A stretch of 64,000 nt of DNA from Heyndrickxia shackletonii. Lineage in GTDB: Bacteria > Bacillota > Bacilli > Bacillales > Bacillaceae_C. The position numbers and the translations under genes are program-made. Position 1 is the first letter of the stretch. Every line of letters begins with the position of its first letter. Of the stretch, positions 19,315 to 28,977 are shown piece after piece. Below the pieces are notes generated by a model, which worked only from the letters and a program-made list of their open reading frames with translations, ran no database searches and was not told where the DNA came from. The DNA lies in contig NZ_LJJC01000015.1 in the NCBI RefSeq assembly GCF_001420715.1, positions 522,242 through 586,241 of the forward strand. Reading direction: 5' to 3'.

Positions 19315-19720
19315 GTATGAATATCCTCATTTCATTTCTCATTGTCATTTCCTCTTTTCGTTTGTTAAATTTCCGCACGATAATCACTCCAATCGTTTTA
19401 TTATTTTCATTATATCGATTTGGAAAAAGTTCGCAAATTAAATTTACATAAAGTAGTTAATTTATAAAATTATTAAAAAATAACCAATCTATAATTACCT
19501 TCCAATATTTTGTAACCATTTCGTCGTACTTACGTCTATTATGAAAAGAAATTAATTAAGGCTGTTTTCGTATAGATCATTGCTCTACATTTATTTTTGT
19601 TTTGGGCAATTTTTCTTAATAGGGATTATTCCCAACTAATGATGCTAATAAGACTTTCTGCTACAAAGGCAACATAGTTTAAGAAAAGAGCCTTTTATTA
19701 AAGAAAGAGGTGAGAAATGA
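19315..19720. other. Intergenic region, divergent promoters
   Basis: About 400 AT-rich bases between two divergent genes. It should hold both promoters; I see no clear -35/-10 pair, hairpin or open frame with a ribosome site. Confidence 0.5.
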
Positions 19721-20602
19721 ATGCGATTTTGGAATACTGTTATTTCAGTAAGTTTGTCCGTTCTATTACTCGTTGCATGCAGCAATAGTGAATCATCTAA
19801 AAGCGGCAGTAAATCCTCCCGTGACGATGCCGGTCACGTGAAAACAACAGAACAATCCTCCTTAGATCAAAGCAGCAAAGCAAAGCAAGACACCGTAAAA
19901 AATCACAACGTGCAATCCCGGAAAGTAATTTACAATGCCAGTCTCCAAATGGAAGTAAAAAATTTGCCGGATGTTCAGGATAAAATCAGGGATCTTTCTA
20001 GTCAAATGGGTGGTTATATTGTCGATCAAAGACTGTATGAGGATACAAAGGAGCGACAAGAAGGCTATCTAACCGTCAGGGTTCCGCAAGCGCAGTTTCA
20101 AATATTTCTCAGCAAGGTAAAACTATTAGGGATCAAAGTGGAAAATCAATCCGTTAGTGGACAGGATGTTACAGAGGAATATGTGGATTTACAATCGCGG
20201 TTAAAATCAAAGAAATTAACCGAAAAAAGACTTACACAATTTATGAACGAGGCAAAGGATACGAAAACATTATTGGAAATTTCGAATGAGCTATCTAAGG
20301 TACAGGAAGAAATCGAAACGCTGGAAGGAAAAATAAAATATCTCGACAATCAAGTCGACCTTTCTACCGTCACCATTAATTTGGCCGAAAATAAAGTGGT
20401 TGTACCTGGGCTCGAGAATAATCAATTGAACACCTGGGAAAAAACAAAAAAACAATTTATGAAGAGCATTAATTTCCTTGTTTCCTTCCTTTCGTGGTTA
20501 ATAGTTTTTGTGATTGGAAATCTTCCGGTAATTGTTTTATTAGGTTTGATCGGATTTATCGTCTTTTTAATATGGAAATATCGAAGGAAAAAAATCGAAT
20601 AA
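19721..20602 (+). CDS. DUF4349 domain lipoprotein
   Basis: A 293-residue secreted lipoprotein. The signal peptide ends in a lipobox 'LLVAC' (Cys about residue 20), followed by a Ser/Lys-rich linker. The middle is the DUF4349 region ('RKVIYNASLQMEVKNLPDVQDKI', 'GGYIVDQRLYED', 'VTEEYVDLQSRLKSKKLTEKRL') with a long coiled-coil ('ISNELSKVQEEIETLEGKIKYL'). A C-terminal membrane helix (about 250-285) ends in KYRRKK. It is therefore anchored at both ends outside the cell. AGGTGAG precedes the ATG. The family function is not known. Confidence 0.85.
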   Translation: MRFWNTVISVSLSVLLLVACSNSESSKSGSKSSRDDAGHVKTTEQSSLDQSSKAKQDTVKNHNVQSRKVIYNASLQMEVKNLPDVQDKIRDLSSQMGGYIVDQRLYEDTKERQEGYLTVRVPQAQFQIFLSKVKLLGIKVENQSVSGQDVTEEYVDLQSRLKSKKLTEKRLTQFMNEAKDTKTLLEISNELSKVQEEIETLEGKIKYLDNQVDLSTVTINLAENKVVVPGLENNQLNTWEKTKKQFMKSINFLVSFLSWLIVFVIGNLPVIVLLGLIGFIVFLIWKYRRKKIE

Positions 20603-20639
20603 TAATACGATAGAAAAATAATATACTTGGTCCGTAAAT

Positions 20640-20666
20640 AGCCTTAGCCAACTTCCGGCTAAGGCT
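20640..20666. terminator. Terminator after the DUF4349 gene
   Basis: AGCCTTAGCC / GGCTAAGGCT, a 10-bp perfect stem with a 7-base loop, followed by CTCTATTTTATTT. It lies between converging genes and may serve both. Confidence 0.8.
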
Positions 20667-20676
20667 CTATTTTATT

Positions 20677-21375
20677 TCACCATATACACCCGCCCGGTCG
20701 GCCAACCGTTCCGTAAGCCAAATCCGCTGCGATCTTTTCCTCTGCAATCAGATGCTCCAGATAACGTCTTGCAGTAGTTCTGCTAACCCCCATTTCCTTT
20801 GCTACAAATTCAGCTGTTACGCCATTTGTCACTAATTTTAGCACTTCTAACACTTTTACCAGTGTCAGAGGATCAATTCCTTTTGGTAATAGTGACTTAT
20901 CGGAAGAATAACTATCAATATCTTTTCGTAATAAAGCATCTACTTGTTCTTGTGTAACTAGTAATTGGTCCTTTCGCAGTTCGACAAGCTTTGTATGATA
21001 TTCTCTATACCGAATAAGCGTATTTTTAAATCTATCAAAAATAACTGGCTTTATAATGTAATCAAATACCCCTATCCTAATGGCCTCTTGCACTTTATCG
21101 ATTTCCTTTGCCGCCGTGATCATGATGACATCCATTTGGTTCGGCTGCTGCTTTGCTTCTTTTAAAATATCCAGACCATTCATATCAGGAAAATAAACAT
21201 CTAACAAAATCAGGTCCGGCTGTAATAGTTCCATATAACTTTTTGCCTCTATATAACTTGCCGCAATCCCAACTGTTTGAAAACCTTCCAGCTGTTCGAT
21301 AAAGCGTTTCTGTATTTCTGCAATTCGCAAATCATCCTCTACAATTAAAACTTCAATATCCTTTCTATCATTCAA
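20677..21375 (-). CDS. Response regulator, CitB/DcuR family
   Basis: A 232-residue regulator. The receiver domain (residues 5-125) has 'IVEDDLRI', the phosphoacceptor in 'LILLDVYFPDMNG' and the lysine in 'YIIKPV'. The C-terminal helix-turn-helix 'GVTAEFVAKEMGVSRTTARRYLEHLI' is typical of CitT/DcuR/MalR regulators. It starts at a TTG (21375) overlapping the kinase stop by four bases, with AGGGGGA upstream, so it is coupled to the kinase. Its likely target is the tctCBA operon immediately upstream on the same strand. Confidence 0.92.
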   Translation of the reverse strand: MNDRKDIEVLIVEDDLRIAEIQKRFIEQLEGFQTVGIAASYIEAKSYMELLQPDLILLDVYFPDMNGLDILKEAKQQPNQMDVIMITAAKEIDKVQEAIRIGVFDYIIKPVIFDRFKNTLIRYREYHTKLVELRKDQLLVTQEQVDALLRKDIDSYSSDKSLLPKGIDPLTLVKVLEVLKLVTNGVTAEFVAKEMGVSRTTARRYLEHLIAEEKIAADLAYGTVGRPGGCIW

Positions 21376-22964
21376 TCCAAAATCCCCCTATTTTTTGGAA
21401 TTGCTACCGTGAAATGAGTACCCTCTCCCACTTTTGTTGAAAAAGTTATCGTACCTCCCAGCAGGTAGACAGCCTGTTGTACTAATGAAAGCCCAATCCC
21501 TGCATTAAATTGTCGATCCTTTGTTGTGAACCCCTTTTGAAAAATTCTTTTTGTCGTCTCCGAATCAATCCCTTTTCCATTATCCTCCACTTCAATAATG
21601 AGTTCTTTTCCAAGGTCTGTTAAAAACAAAATAACCTGTTTCTCTTCCTTACCATTCTCTCTAACAGCATCGAATGCATTATTAATTAGATTGCCGATAA
21701 TCGTTACTAAGGAGTCCCTGCTTATCTCTTTCGGAATATCTTTAAAACTACTATATTCATCGACTGTAAAATTAATCTTCAATTCACTTGCAAGGCTAAA
21801 TTTCCCCAGAATGAACCCGGCTAAAACCGGATCGGGAATCTCTTTCATAAGGAAGTGAATAAACCCTTGAGTCACATCCACTTCCTTTGAAATAAAATCA
21901 ATCGCCTCCTTATATGAGCCAAGCTGAATCAAACCAAGCAGGGTATAAAGCCGATTCGAATATTCATGAGTTTGGGCCCTTAACCCTTCCGCATATGCTT
22001 TTACATGGGAAAGCTCTTGAAGAAGTTTGGAGAGATCATTTTTATTTCGAAAACTTGCAACTGCTCCTATTACCTTTCCATGCTTATCAAATATTGGAAT
22101 ACGATTAACAAGATATACTTCACCGAGAATCATAAATTCCTGATCATATTCTGCCTTCCCTGCTTTCACTACTTCAAGAAGACGTGAATTCTCTATCACA
22201 TCATCGATCTTCTTTCCACGAAGGATCATGTTAAGCGGGATTTTAAGAATTTTATGTGCTGTTTCATTTACAACTGTAATACCCCCTTCTTTGTCCACCG
22301 CAATAATCGCTTCGTGAATCGATTCCAAAATAGCATGCTTTTCCTGATACAATCGGGCAATTTCCTTTGGTTCCAGCCCAAGGATGGCTTTTTTAATATG
22401 GAAAGAAATAAGAACTGCCGCTAGTAAACCACCAATCATAACAAGAAAAGTAATGATAAGAACTTTTTTCTGAAGCTTTACAACCTCTTCTTCAATATCG
22501 GTCTGGAGATACCCAACAGACACCACTCCAATGACTTTCCCTTTATCAAAAATCGGTGCCTTTCCCCTTAAGGATGGACCAAGTGTTCCAGTTGATTCGG
22601 AAATGATAGCTTTACCGCTTAACGGAGCAGCATTGTCGCCTCCGACCATGGTTTGACCAATTCGCTTTGGATTAGGATGGGAATATCGGACTTCATCACG
22701 GTTTCCAACTACAATGAACTCTGCATCAACCAGTTTGCGAATTTTCTCCACGATTGGCTGAATAATGCTGGATGGATTCTTTGTATAGAATGCTTCCCTA
22801 ATGTCCGGCATATTGGAAATCGTTTCGGCAACCGCTAATGCCTTCGTTCCTTTTTCATGCTTTAGATTGGTTTCAATCATATCCCGAAAGGTGTATTCAA
22901 AAATTCCCCCAATCATAAAAATTAATATACATATCCCGGCCATTAATTTCGTATGTAAACGCAA
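21372..22964 (-). CDS. Sensor histidine kinase, DcuS/CitA type
   Basis: A 530-residue membrane kinase. Two membrane helices (about 7-26 and 170-190) flank an extracellular PAS-like dicarboxylate/tricarboxylate sensor ('EFIVVGNRDEVRYSHPNPKRIGQTMVGGD' region, 'GVVSVGY'). A cytoplasmic PAS domain follows (about 210-320), then the dimerisation helix with the phospho-acceptor His in 'AQTHEYSNRLYTLLGL', and an HATPase domain with 'GNLINNAFDAV' and 'EVEDNGKGI'. Start is TTG at 22964 after AGAGGTG. Family members sense citrate, malate or fumarate, which suits the adjacent tricarboxylate transporter. Confidence 0.92.
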   Translation of the reverse strand: MRLHTKLMAGICILIFMIGGIFEYTFRDMIETNLKHEKGTKALAVAETISNMPDIREAFYTKNPSSIIQPIVEKIRKLVDAEFIVVGNRDEVRYSHPNPKRIGQTMVGGDNAAPLSGKAIISESTGTLGPSLRGKAPIFDKGKVIGVVSVGYLQTDIEEEVVKLQKKVLIITFLVMIGGLLAAVLISFHIKKAILGLEPKEIARLYQEKHAILESIHEAIIAVDKEGGITVVNETAHKILKIPLNMILRGKKIDDVIENSRLLEVVKAGKAEYDQEFMILGEVYLVNRIPIFDKHGKVIGAVASFRNKNDLSKLLQELSHVKAYAEGLRAQTHEYSNRLYTLLGLIQLGSYKEAIDFISKEVDVTQGFIHFLMKEIPDPVLAGFILGKFSLASELKINFTVDEYSSFKDIPKEISRDSLVTIIGNLINNAFDAVRENGKEEKQVILFLTDLGKELIIEVEDNGKGIDSETTKRIFQKGFTTKDRQFNAGIGLSLVQQAVYLLGGTITFSTKVGEGTHFTVAIPKNRGILD

Positions 22965-23135
22965 CCATAAACACCTCTATTAATTGAAGTTGCAAGTCTT
23001 TTAAATGAGCATGAATGTTTGTTGTTGATGAAGAGCCCTTGATATTTATGTGAATTGGTATTATCGATTGAACAATTTAATGAACATTTAACGAAGTATA
23101 TTCTTAAAATTCACAACAATTATACTATTATTATA

Positions 23136-23168
23136 TAAAAAAACCTCCCATTAAAGGAGATTTTTCGT
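23136..23168 (-). terminator. Weak terminator after tctA
   Basis: On the minus strand TCTCC and GGGAGG form a short stem around TTTAAT, followed by TTTTTTTAT. It may only partly separate tctCBA from the kinase-regulator pair downstream. Confidence 0.5.
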
Positions 23169-23177
23169 CAAAACCTA

Positions 23178-24704
23178 TTAACCTTCTACATTAATAACGA
23201 CTTTCTTTCCTTTTGCTTTCATTAAAATCGGTATCACCAGCCAAAGTACTGTTACAATTAAAAACGCTAGGGAAATAGGACGAGTAAAGAATATCGAATA
23301 ATCACCGTTCGATATGGTAAGTGCCCTGCGCATATTATTTTCAATCATCGGTCCTAAGACAAGCCCCAAAACGAGGGGTGCAATCGGATAATCATTTTTG
23401 CTTAGAAAATAACCAAAAACTCCGCATCCCAACAATAGCAGTAAATCATTTGTTGATACTTGAACTGCATATACCCCAAAAATCGAAATGGCAATAATTA
23501 ATGGAATTAAATATTTTTTAGGCGTCTCAATGATTTTGGCAAAAACCTTTACTAAAGGAAGATTTAAGATTAAAAGCATAACGTTTCCTATAAACATACT
23601 AGCAATAAGTCCCCATGCTACTTGTGGATGATCTTCAAACAATAAAGGACCTGGTTGGACGTTATACATCATCAACGCCCCCATTAAAATGGCCGTCGTA
23701 CCTGATCCTGGAATTCCTAATGTTAATAAAGGAATCATTGCACCTCCGGATGCTGCATTATTCGCCGTCTCTGGTGCAGCAACCCCAGCAATCGTTCCAG
23801 TTCCAAATTTGGATGGATTCTTTGAAATTCTTTTTTCTAAAAGGTAAGAGAAAAAAGATGCGAGAGTCGCTCCTGCTCCGGGTAATATCCCAACGAAAAA
23901 TCCAAGAATGGATCCCCGGGCAATCGGACCGGCAGATTCTTTCATTTCTGCTTTGGAAGGAATCATATTATTAATTTTCGCAATGCCTCCCTCTTCCTCT
24001 TCTTTTTCAAGGATGGTCTTAAACACCTCTCCAAGTGCAAATAATCCTACGGCAATGGTTAAAAATTCAACCCCTTGATATAGCCATGGAATATTAAAAG
24101 TGAAACGAGCAATTCCAGAAACACTGTCGATTCCGATGGTTCCCAATAATAAACCGCAAACGGTCATAATTAACGCTTTCGTAACAGATTTTCCTGCCAA
24201 TCCGCTTACTGCTGCAAGTCCTAAAAGCATAAGCGAAAAATATTCAGCAGGTCCAAACTTAAGGGCAATATTAGATAATGGTTCTGCCAATGCAATTAAA
24301 GCAATAAGTGTGACAATCCCGCCGACAAAGGAGCCGATTGCTGCAATGGATAATGCACTTCCTGCCCGACCCTTTTTTGCCATTTGGTAGCCATCCAATG
24401 TTGTAACAACAGAAGATGACTCACCAGGTGTATTTAATAAAATTGATGTGGTCGATCCGCCATACATCGCCCCATAGTAAACACCTGCAAGTAATATAAT
24501 CGCACTCGTTGCGGCTGTTTCCGGCGGAAGCCCCCCCGTAATGGAAGCTGTTACGGGGATAAGCAGAGCCACCCCGCTCATCGGGCCAATTCCTGGCAAA
24601 ACACCGACTGCCGTCCCAATTAATACTCCGACGAATGCAAATAGTAGATTATACCATATGACTGCCGTCCCAAATCCATGTACTAAATATTCAATGGTAC
24701 TCAT
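23178..24704 (-). CDS. tctA: Tripartite tricarboxylate transporter, large permease TctA
   Basis: A 508-residue membrane protein with about 11-12 helices, the main permease of the tripartite tricarboxylate (TTT) family. Clear signatures: 'GVLPGIGPMSGVALLIPVT', 'YGGSTTSILLNTPGE' and the repeat-half 'GILPGAGATLASFFSYLLEKR'. These are the two inverted-repeat substrate motifs of TctA. It follows tctB by 21 bases. GGGGGAG precedes the ATG. The system uses the ion gradient with the extracellular binding protein TctC to import citrate or similar acids. Confidence 0.95.
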   Translation of the reverse strand: MSTIEYLVHGFGTAVIWYNLLFAFVGVLIGTAVGVLPGIGPMSGVALLIPVTASITGGLPPETAATSAIILLAGVYYGAMYGGSTTSILLNTPGESSSVVTTLDGYQMAKKGRAGSALSIAAIGSFVGGIVTLIALIALAEPLSNIALKFGPAEYFSLMLLGLAAVSGLAGKSVTKALIMTVCGLLLGTIGIDSVSGIARFTFNIPWLYQGVEFLTIAVGLFALGEVFKTILEKEEEEGGIAKINNMIPSKAEMKESAGPIARGSILGFFVGILPGAGATLASFFSYLLEKRISKNPSKFGTGTIAGVAAPETANNAASGGAMIPLLTLGIPGSGTTAILMGALMMYNVQPGPLLFEDHPQVAWGLIASMFIGNVMLLILNLPLVKVFAKIIETPKKYLIPLIIAISIFGVYAVQVSTNDLLLLLGCGVFGYFLSKNDYPIAPLVLGLVLGPMIENNMRRALTISNGDYSIFFTRPISLAFLIVTVLWLVIPILMKAKGKKVVINVEG

Positions 24705-24725
24705 GATGTTTTTACTCCCCCTTTC

Positions 24726-25181
24726 CTAAGAAAACCAGACTGGCCATCCCGGCAATGTTCCCTTCAGCACTTCGACAAAAATAAAATAAACAACGCCGGA
24801 AAATGCAGCTGAGATAATAAGTGATGTAATCCATTTAGTCCTTTCCATCGTTTGAAAACACACAAATAAAAATAAAAACGTTGTAATCACATATCCAATA
24901 GTTTCTAACGTTAAAATATAAATCAATGTTGCCACGAAAATAATTAAAAATGGCTTATATTGCAGTTTTTCCTTTTGTGCTCCTTGTGACTGGGAACGAA
25001 AGGTTTCATAAAATAATCGAATACTTAATACAGCAAGAATAATTCCAAGAAAAAATGGAAAAATGTCAGGACCTACTTTACTTCCGTAAGAAGAGCTTGC
25101 CAGTTGCTTACTTCCAACGATAAAAAGGATGCCTACGGCTAAAAATAATACAGCAGCAACTCGGTCAAATTTGACGCTCAT
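24726..25181 (-). CDS. tctB: Tripartite tricarboxylate transporter, small permease TctB
   Basis: A 151-residue protein with four membrane helices, matching the TctB family in size, hydropathy pattern and place between tctC and tctA. The first helix 'VAAVLFLAVGILFIVGSKQL' followed by 'YGSKVGPDIFPFFLGIILAVLSI' is characteristic, and the C-terminus ends 'LKGTLPGWPVWFS'. AAGGAGG precedes the ATG. Confidence 0.9.
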   Translation of the reverse strand: MSVKFDRVAAVLFLAVGILFIVGSKQLASSSYGSKVGPDIFPFFLGIILAVLSIRLFYETFRSQSQGAQKEKLQYKPFLIIFVATLIYILTLETIGYVITTFLFLFVCFQTMERTKWITSLIISAAFSGVVYFIFVEVLKGTLPGWPVWFS

Positions 25182-25272
25182 TCCAGATACCTCCTTCGAG
25201 AAAAATAGCGAAAACTGACCTGCAGGAGGGATCTTATCCAGTTCCCCCCTATCCCCTTGTCAGTCATTGCAC

Positions 25273-26295
25273 TTATTTTTGCATACCTAATGCTTCTAAT
25301 AATTGCCGGACTTGATGTTCTTGATCTTCTAAAAACGTTTTAAAGTCGTCTCCATTTTTATATTGCATTTCCCAGCCTTGTGTTTCGACTTCTTTTTTCC
25401 ATTCTGGCGTTTCTACAAGCTTGCCGATTGTTTTTTCCCAATAGTCCTTCGCTTCAGCAGACATTTTTTCTGGACCGAAAATACCACGCCAAATCGTAAA
25501 TTCTGCGTCAATGCCTTGATCTTTTGCAGTTGGAATGTCTTTAAAATCACCAGACAAACGTTCAGGAGATGTAACAGCTAAGACACGAATCTTTCCTGCT
25601 TTTAAAAATTCCTTGACACTGGAAGCATCTGTTCCTATTACATCTGCATTGCCGCCAAGCAGTGCTGTAATCGCTTCCCCGCCGCCATCATATGAAACAT
25701 ACTTAATTTTTGTCGGGTCTACACCGTATTTAAATGCCGGAAGAATGGCAACTAGATGGTCCATAGAACCTGGTGCGGAGCCTCCGGCAAAGGTTAGCTT
25801 TGTTGGGTCCTTTTTTACTTCCTCCAGCACAGATTTTAAATCCCTAAATTTAGAATCATTTTTTACTACAATAACTCCATAGTCTTTTGTCAGCTGAGCC
25901 AATGGAGTGGTATTTTTAACTCCATATGGACTGTTTCCTTCTTTTTTCAAATTGTTAATAATGATCGGTGGTGAACTTACAAATAACATATCGTTATTTT
26001 GTGCCTCTTTTGTTGCATATTCCGCCATGAAAACAGCCCCGCCGCCTCCAGGCTTGTTCTCGACGGTCAGCGGTACTTTGACAAGCTTTGTCTCACTTAG
26101 CACTTTTGTAAAGGAGCGAGCTGTCATGTCCCAGCCGCCTCCTGCTCCAGATGGTGCTACGACCGTAATGGACTTTTTCGGATAGCCGGTATTTTTTGTT
26201 GCGGAGCCGGATGTATCTTTGCTGCCGCATGCACCTAGGCTTAACGTCAAAGCCCCCGCACACAATATTGTGGAAAACTTTTTAACTGATATCAT
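25273..26295 (-). CDS. tctC: Tripartite tricarboxylate transporter binding lipoprotein TctC
   Basis: A 340-residue extracellular binding protein with lipobox 'LGAC' near residue 23. The Bug/TctC fold is clear: 'YPKKSITVVAPSGAGGGWDMTAR' and 'VENKPGGGGAVFMAEYA' line the carboxylate pocket, and 'YVSYDGGGEAITALLGGNADV' is typical. An ATG at 26310 is in frame, but GAGGGGG lies between it and the ATG at 26295, so I start at 26295. It is the first gene of the tctCBA operon; a cre-like site sits just upstream. Confidence 0.93.
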   Translation of the reverse strand: MISVKKFSTILCAGALTLSLGACGSKDTSGSATKNTGYPKKSITVVAPSGAGGGWDMTARSFTKVLSETKLVKVPLTVENKPGGGGAVFMAEYATKEAQNNDMLFVSSPPIIINNLKKEGNSPYGVKNTTPLAQLTKDYGVIVVKNDSKFRDLKSVLEEVKKDPTKLTFAGGSAPGSMDHLVAILPAFKYGVDPTKIKYVSYDGGGEAITALLGGNADVIGTDASSVKEFLKAGKIRVLAVTSPERLSGDFKDIPTAKDQGIDAEFTIWRGIFGPEKMSAEAKDYWEKTIGKLVETPEWKKEVETQGWEMQYKNGDDFKTFLEDQEHQVRQLLEALGMQK

Positions 26296-26311
26296 ATAAA
26301 TCCCCCTCATT

Positions 26312-26325
26312 TGAAAGCGTTTTCT
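26312..26325. promoter_or_regulatory. Candidate CcpA (cre) site before tctC
   Basis: TGAAAGCGTTTTCT fits the cre consensus TGWNANCGNTNWCA at all but one fixed position. It lies 16 bases before the tctC start, fitting carbon catabolite repression of a citrate-type transporter. Confidence 0.55.
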
Positions 26326-26424
26326 AAATTTTATACTAATAAAAGTATTTTGATAGATTAGTCATTTAATGTGTATTAAAAACGATAACGCTATTTTGTT
26401 CATAAAGTTCACGGACACGATAAA

Positions 26425-26460
26425 CATAAAAAAAACCCTATTCTTAAAGCAGAATAGGGT
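26425..26460 (-). terminator. Terminator after the amino-acid ABC transporter operon
   Basis: On the minus strand ACCCTATTCT pairs perfectly with AGAATAGGGT (10 bp, 6-base loop), followed by TTTTTTT. It abuts the ATPase gene's stop. Confidence 0.9.
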
Positions 26461-27183
26461 CTATAATATTTTACTCAAAAACGCCTTCGTTCTTTCATGT
26501 TTTGGATGGTCAAACAATTCAGATGGAATATTCTCTTCCACAATATAGCCGCCGTCCATGAATAACACACGATCGCCTACTTCGCGGGCAAAGCCCATTT
26601 CGTGCGTTACAATTATCATGGTCATGCCCTCTTTGGCAAGCTGTTTCATGACTTCCAATACTTCCCCAACCATTTCGGGATCAAGTGCAGAGGTTGGCTC
26701 ATCAAATAGCATGATCTTCGGTTCCATTGCTAAGGCCCTGGCAATAGCCACCCGTTGCTTTTGGCCTCCTGAAAGTGAATCCGGGTAAGCATCCGCCTTT
26801 TCTAATAGCCCTACTTTTTTCAGGAGCTCAAGCCCTTTTTGGCGTGCCTTTTCCTTTTCCCACTTTCGTACATGTATTGGTGCCATCATAATATTTTCCA
26901 TCACACTTTTATGGGGAAATAAATTAAATTGCTGGAACACCATTCCTACTTCGGTCCGGATATCATTAATATTTGTTTTAGAATCAGTTATGTCAGTGCC
27001 TTCGATGTACACATGACCATCTGTGATTGTTTCTAGTAAATTGATGCATCTTAAAAAGGTTGATTTTCCTGATCCGGAAGGGCCAATGACAACGACTACT
27101 TCCTGCGGCTTTATTTCAACATTAATTTCCTTCAAAACTTCATTATTTCCAAATGACTTTTTTAGATTCTCAACTTTAATCAT
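26461..27183 (-). CDS. Polar amino-acid ABC transporter ATP-binding protein (GlnQ/ArtM type)
   Basis: A 240-residue ABC ATPase: Walker A '[13 protein letters not shown]', Q-loop '[15 protein letters not shown]', signature '[15 protein letters not shown]', Walker B '[13 protein letters not shown]', switch His in '[13 protein letters not shown]'. This is the GlnQ/HisP subfamily. Its ATG overlaps the permease stop by four bases (ATGA). It powers the transporter formed with the next two upstream genes. The amino acid is unknown; D-serine dehydratase is the nearest enzyme gene. Confidence 0.93.
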   Translation of the reverse strand: MIKVENLKKSFGNNEVLKEINVEIKPQEVVVVIGPSGSGKSTFLRCINLLETITDGHVYIEGTDITDSKTNINDIRTEVGMVFQQFNLFPHKSVMENIMMAPIHVRKWEKEKARQKGLELLKKVGLLEKADAYPDSLSGGQKQRVAIARALAMEPKIMLFDEPTSALDPEMVGEVLEVMKQLAKEGMTMIIVTHEMGFAREVGDRVLFMDGGYIVEENIPSELFDHPKHERTKAFLSKIL

Positions 27184-27836
27184 TCCGTGCTCACCTTTCT
27201 TTCAATAAAATTCAAAAGATATGTGAGGGTGAGGGTTAAGATGAAATAGATAAGTGCGACGGTTAAATATGGCTCCCAGGGACGATAATACTCTCCTTGC
27301 ATTGCACGCCCCCAATACATAAGCTCCGGTGCTGCAATAACAGCGCCAAGTGAAGAATCTTTGATTAGTACAACGAATTCATTGCCAAGAGGTGGAATCA
27401 TTCTCTTTACCGCTTGTGGCAAAATGACAAGCTTCATCGCTTGTAAATGTGTCATTCCCAGAGACCTGGCAGCTTCCATTTGTCCTCTATCAATCGATTG
27501 GATACCTGCCCTGAAAATTTCAGAAATATATGCCCCCGCATTTATTGAAAGAGCCGTTATTAATGCTGCAAAAGCATTTGTTTTTCCTGTAAAAGTTGGA
27601 ATCACTGCAAAATGTACGAGGAGAATTTGAACAAATAGTGGTGTTCCTCGAAAAAAATTGATATACCAAACAAATGGAAATCGTATTACTTTATTTTTTG
27701 ACATCTTTCCAATTCCGATTAACAGACCAATAATCGTTCCGAAAATAATCCCTAATATGGAAACCTCTATCGTCGTAAGTGTTCCTTGTAAAAAATATGG
27801 GATATAGTGTGCAATTAGATCAAAACGAAAATTCAT
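27180..27836 (-). CDS. Polar amino-acid ABC transporter permease (HisM/GlnP type)
   Basis: A 218-residue permease with about five membrane helices. The HisMQ-type domain shows '[21 protein letters not shown]', '[18 protein letters not shown]' and the ATPase-docking loop '[24 protein letters not shown]'. It probably forms a homodimer because only one permease gene is present. AAGGAGA precedes the ATG. It is separated from the binding-protein gene by a terminator-like hairpin. Confidence 0.93.
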   Translation of the reverse strand: MNFRFDLIAHYIPYFLQGTLTTIEVSILGIIFGTIIGLLIGIGKMSKNKVIRFPFVWYINFFRGTPLFVQILLVHFAVIPTFTGKTNAFAALITALSINAGAYISEIFRAGIQSIDRGQMEAARSLGMTHLQAMKLVILPQAVKRMIPPLGNEFVVLIKDSSLGAVIAAPELMYWGRAMQGEYYRPWEPYLTVALIYFILTLTLTYLLNFIERKVSTE

Positions 27837-27981
27837 CGTACATCTCCTTCTATAAAGGTTTTAGTTGAATTCCTGTGCAAGGAATCCTATTTCATCACCA
27901 ATGCAAATTCAAAAAGCGCCATAATACATAGGGTAAGAGAAAACAACTACAATTTGTTTTTATTAAAAGTCGCTTCCGTCA

Positions 27982-28021
27982 AAATAAAAAAATGCGTAAC
28001 CCTTTCCGTTCGTTACGCAAT
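27982..28021 (-). terminator. Attenuating terminator between binding-protein and permease genes
   Basis: On the minus strand TGCGTAAC pairs perfectly with GTTACGCA, followed by TTTTTTTATTTTG. Placed between the binding-protein gene and its permease, it probably lets only part of transcription through. Confidence 0.75.
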
Positions 28022-28031
28022 TCATGTAAGC

Positions 28032-28868
28032 TTAAAATTGTTTTTTTAGTGCATCAATATTTGGCTCTGTACCAAACGTATTTTTATAAATTTTTGTATA
28101 GGTTCCATCATCTATAATTTGCTTTATTGCCTTGTCAAGATCTACTTTTAATTTACTGCCCTTCGGTAACATAATCCCATAGAATTCAGATGAAAAAGAA
28201 GGGTCAGTGATTACTTTTAAATTTTTGTCCGGATTGTTTTTGGCGTACTCTTCCACAACAGCATTATCTGCTACCACAGCATTTGCACCGCCTTTTAACA
28301 ACTCCATAATTGCCAAAACATTACTTTCAAACTTCTTAATATGCTGTGAATCTTTGCCAAGAACTTTTTCCGCAATTTCTTGTCCAGTTGTCCCGTTTTG
28401 AACAGCAACTGTTTTTCCTTTTAAATCCGCACCCCTTTGAATAGAGCTATCCTTTGGTACGAGAATTTTATTTATAGATTCAAAGTAAGGTAGGGAAAAA
28501 TCATAAGTCATTTGCCGCTTCTTATTAATCGTAATGGACGAAATACCTGCATCTGCTGTTTTACCTTGAACCTCCACAAATACCGGATCCCATCCAACAT
28601 TCACCAATTCGTAGTCATAGCCTGCAGCTTTCATGACAGCATCTAATATATCCGCATCAAATCCAACAATCTTATCGCCATCCAATGATTCCATTGGAGC
28701 ATAGGTGGCATCCGTTACTATTCTTAATTTCTTGTGTTGTGTCTCACCTGAGGCTGGTTTATCAGATGAGCCTGTAGTAGTTTTCTCACTTGTCCCACAT
28801 GCCGATACAAGCAATAATAAGCTAATCGCTAGCGAAGAAAGGAACACCTTTAATAGTTTATTCTTCAT
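28032..28868 (-). CDS. Amino-acid ABC transporter substrate-binding lipoprotein
   Basis: A 278-residue family 3 solute-binding protein. The signal peptide ends in lipobox 'VSAC' (Cys about 24). The mature part has 'LRIVTDATYAPMESLDGDKIVGFDADILDAV' (ligand lobe 1), 'GWDPVFVEVQGKTADAGISSITINKKRQ' and 'GKTVAVQNGTTGQEIA', as in polar amino-acid receptors. It is the first gene of a three-gene operon with permease and ATPase. GGGGGA precedes the ATG. The ligand cannot be deduced. Confidence 0.9.
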   Translation of the reverse strand: MKNKLLKVFLSSLAISLLLLVSACGTSEKTTTGSSDKPASGETQHKKLRIVTDATYAPMESLDGDKIVGFDADILDAVMKAAGYDYELVNVGWDPVFVEVQGKTADAGISSITINKKRQMTYDFSLPYFESINKILVPKDSSIQRGADLKGKTVAVQNGTTGQEIAEKVLGKDSQHIKKFESNVLAIMELLKGGANAVVADNAVVEEYAKNNPDKNLKVITDPSFSSEFYGIMLPKGSKLKVDLDKAIKQIIDDGTYTKIYKNTFGTEPNIDALKKQF

Positions 28869-28977
28869 AAATTTCCCCCTAGTAAACTTTTCCTATATTT
28901 CATCTATATTGAAAACGGAAATAGATTAGAAGGGGGAATGTTCGAAATAATTCTAGTAGTTTCTATTGGATATGCTA

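Noticed and set aside
18629-19441. 270-residue plus-strand frame opposite the Tet(M)-like gene
   Set aside because: Lies almost wholly antisense to a clear GTPase gene, lacks any recognisable domain or ribosome site.
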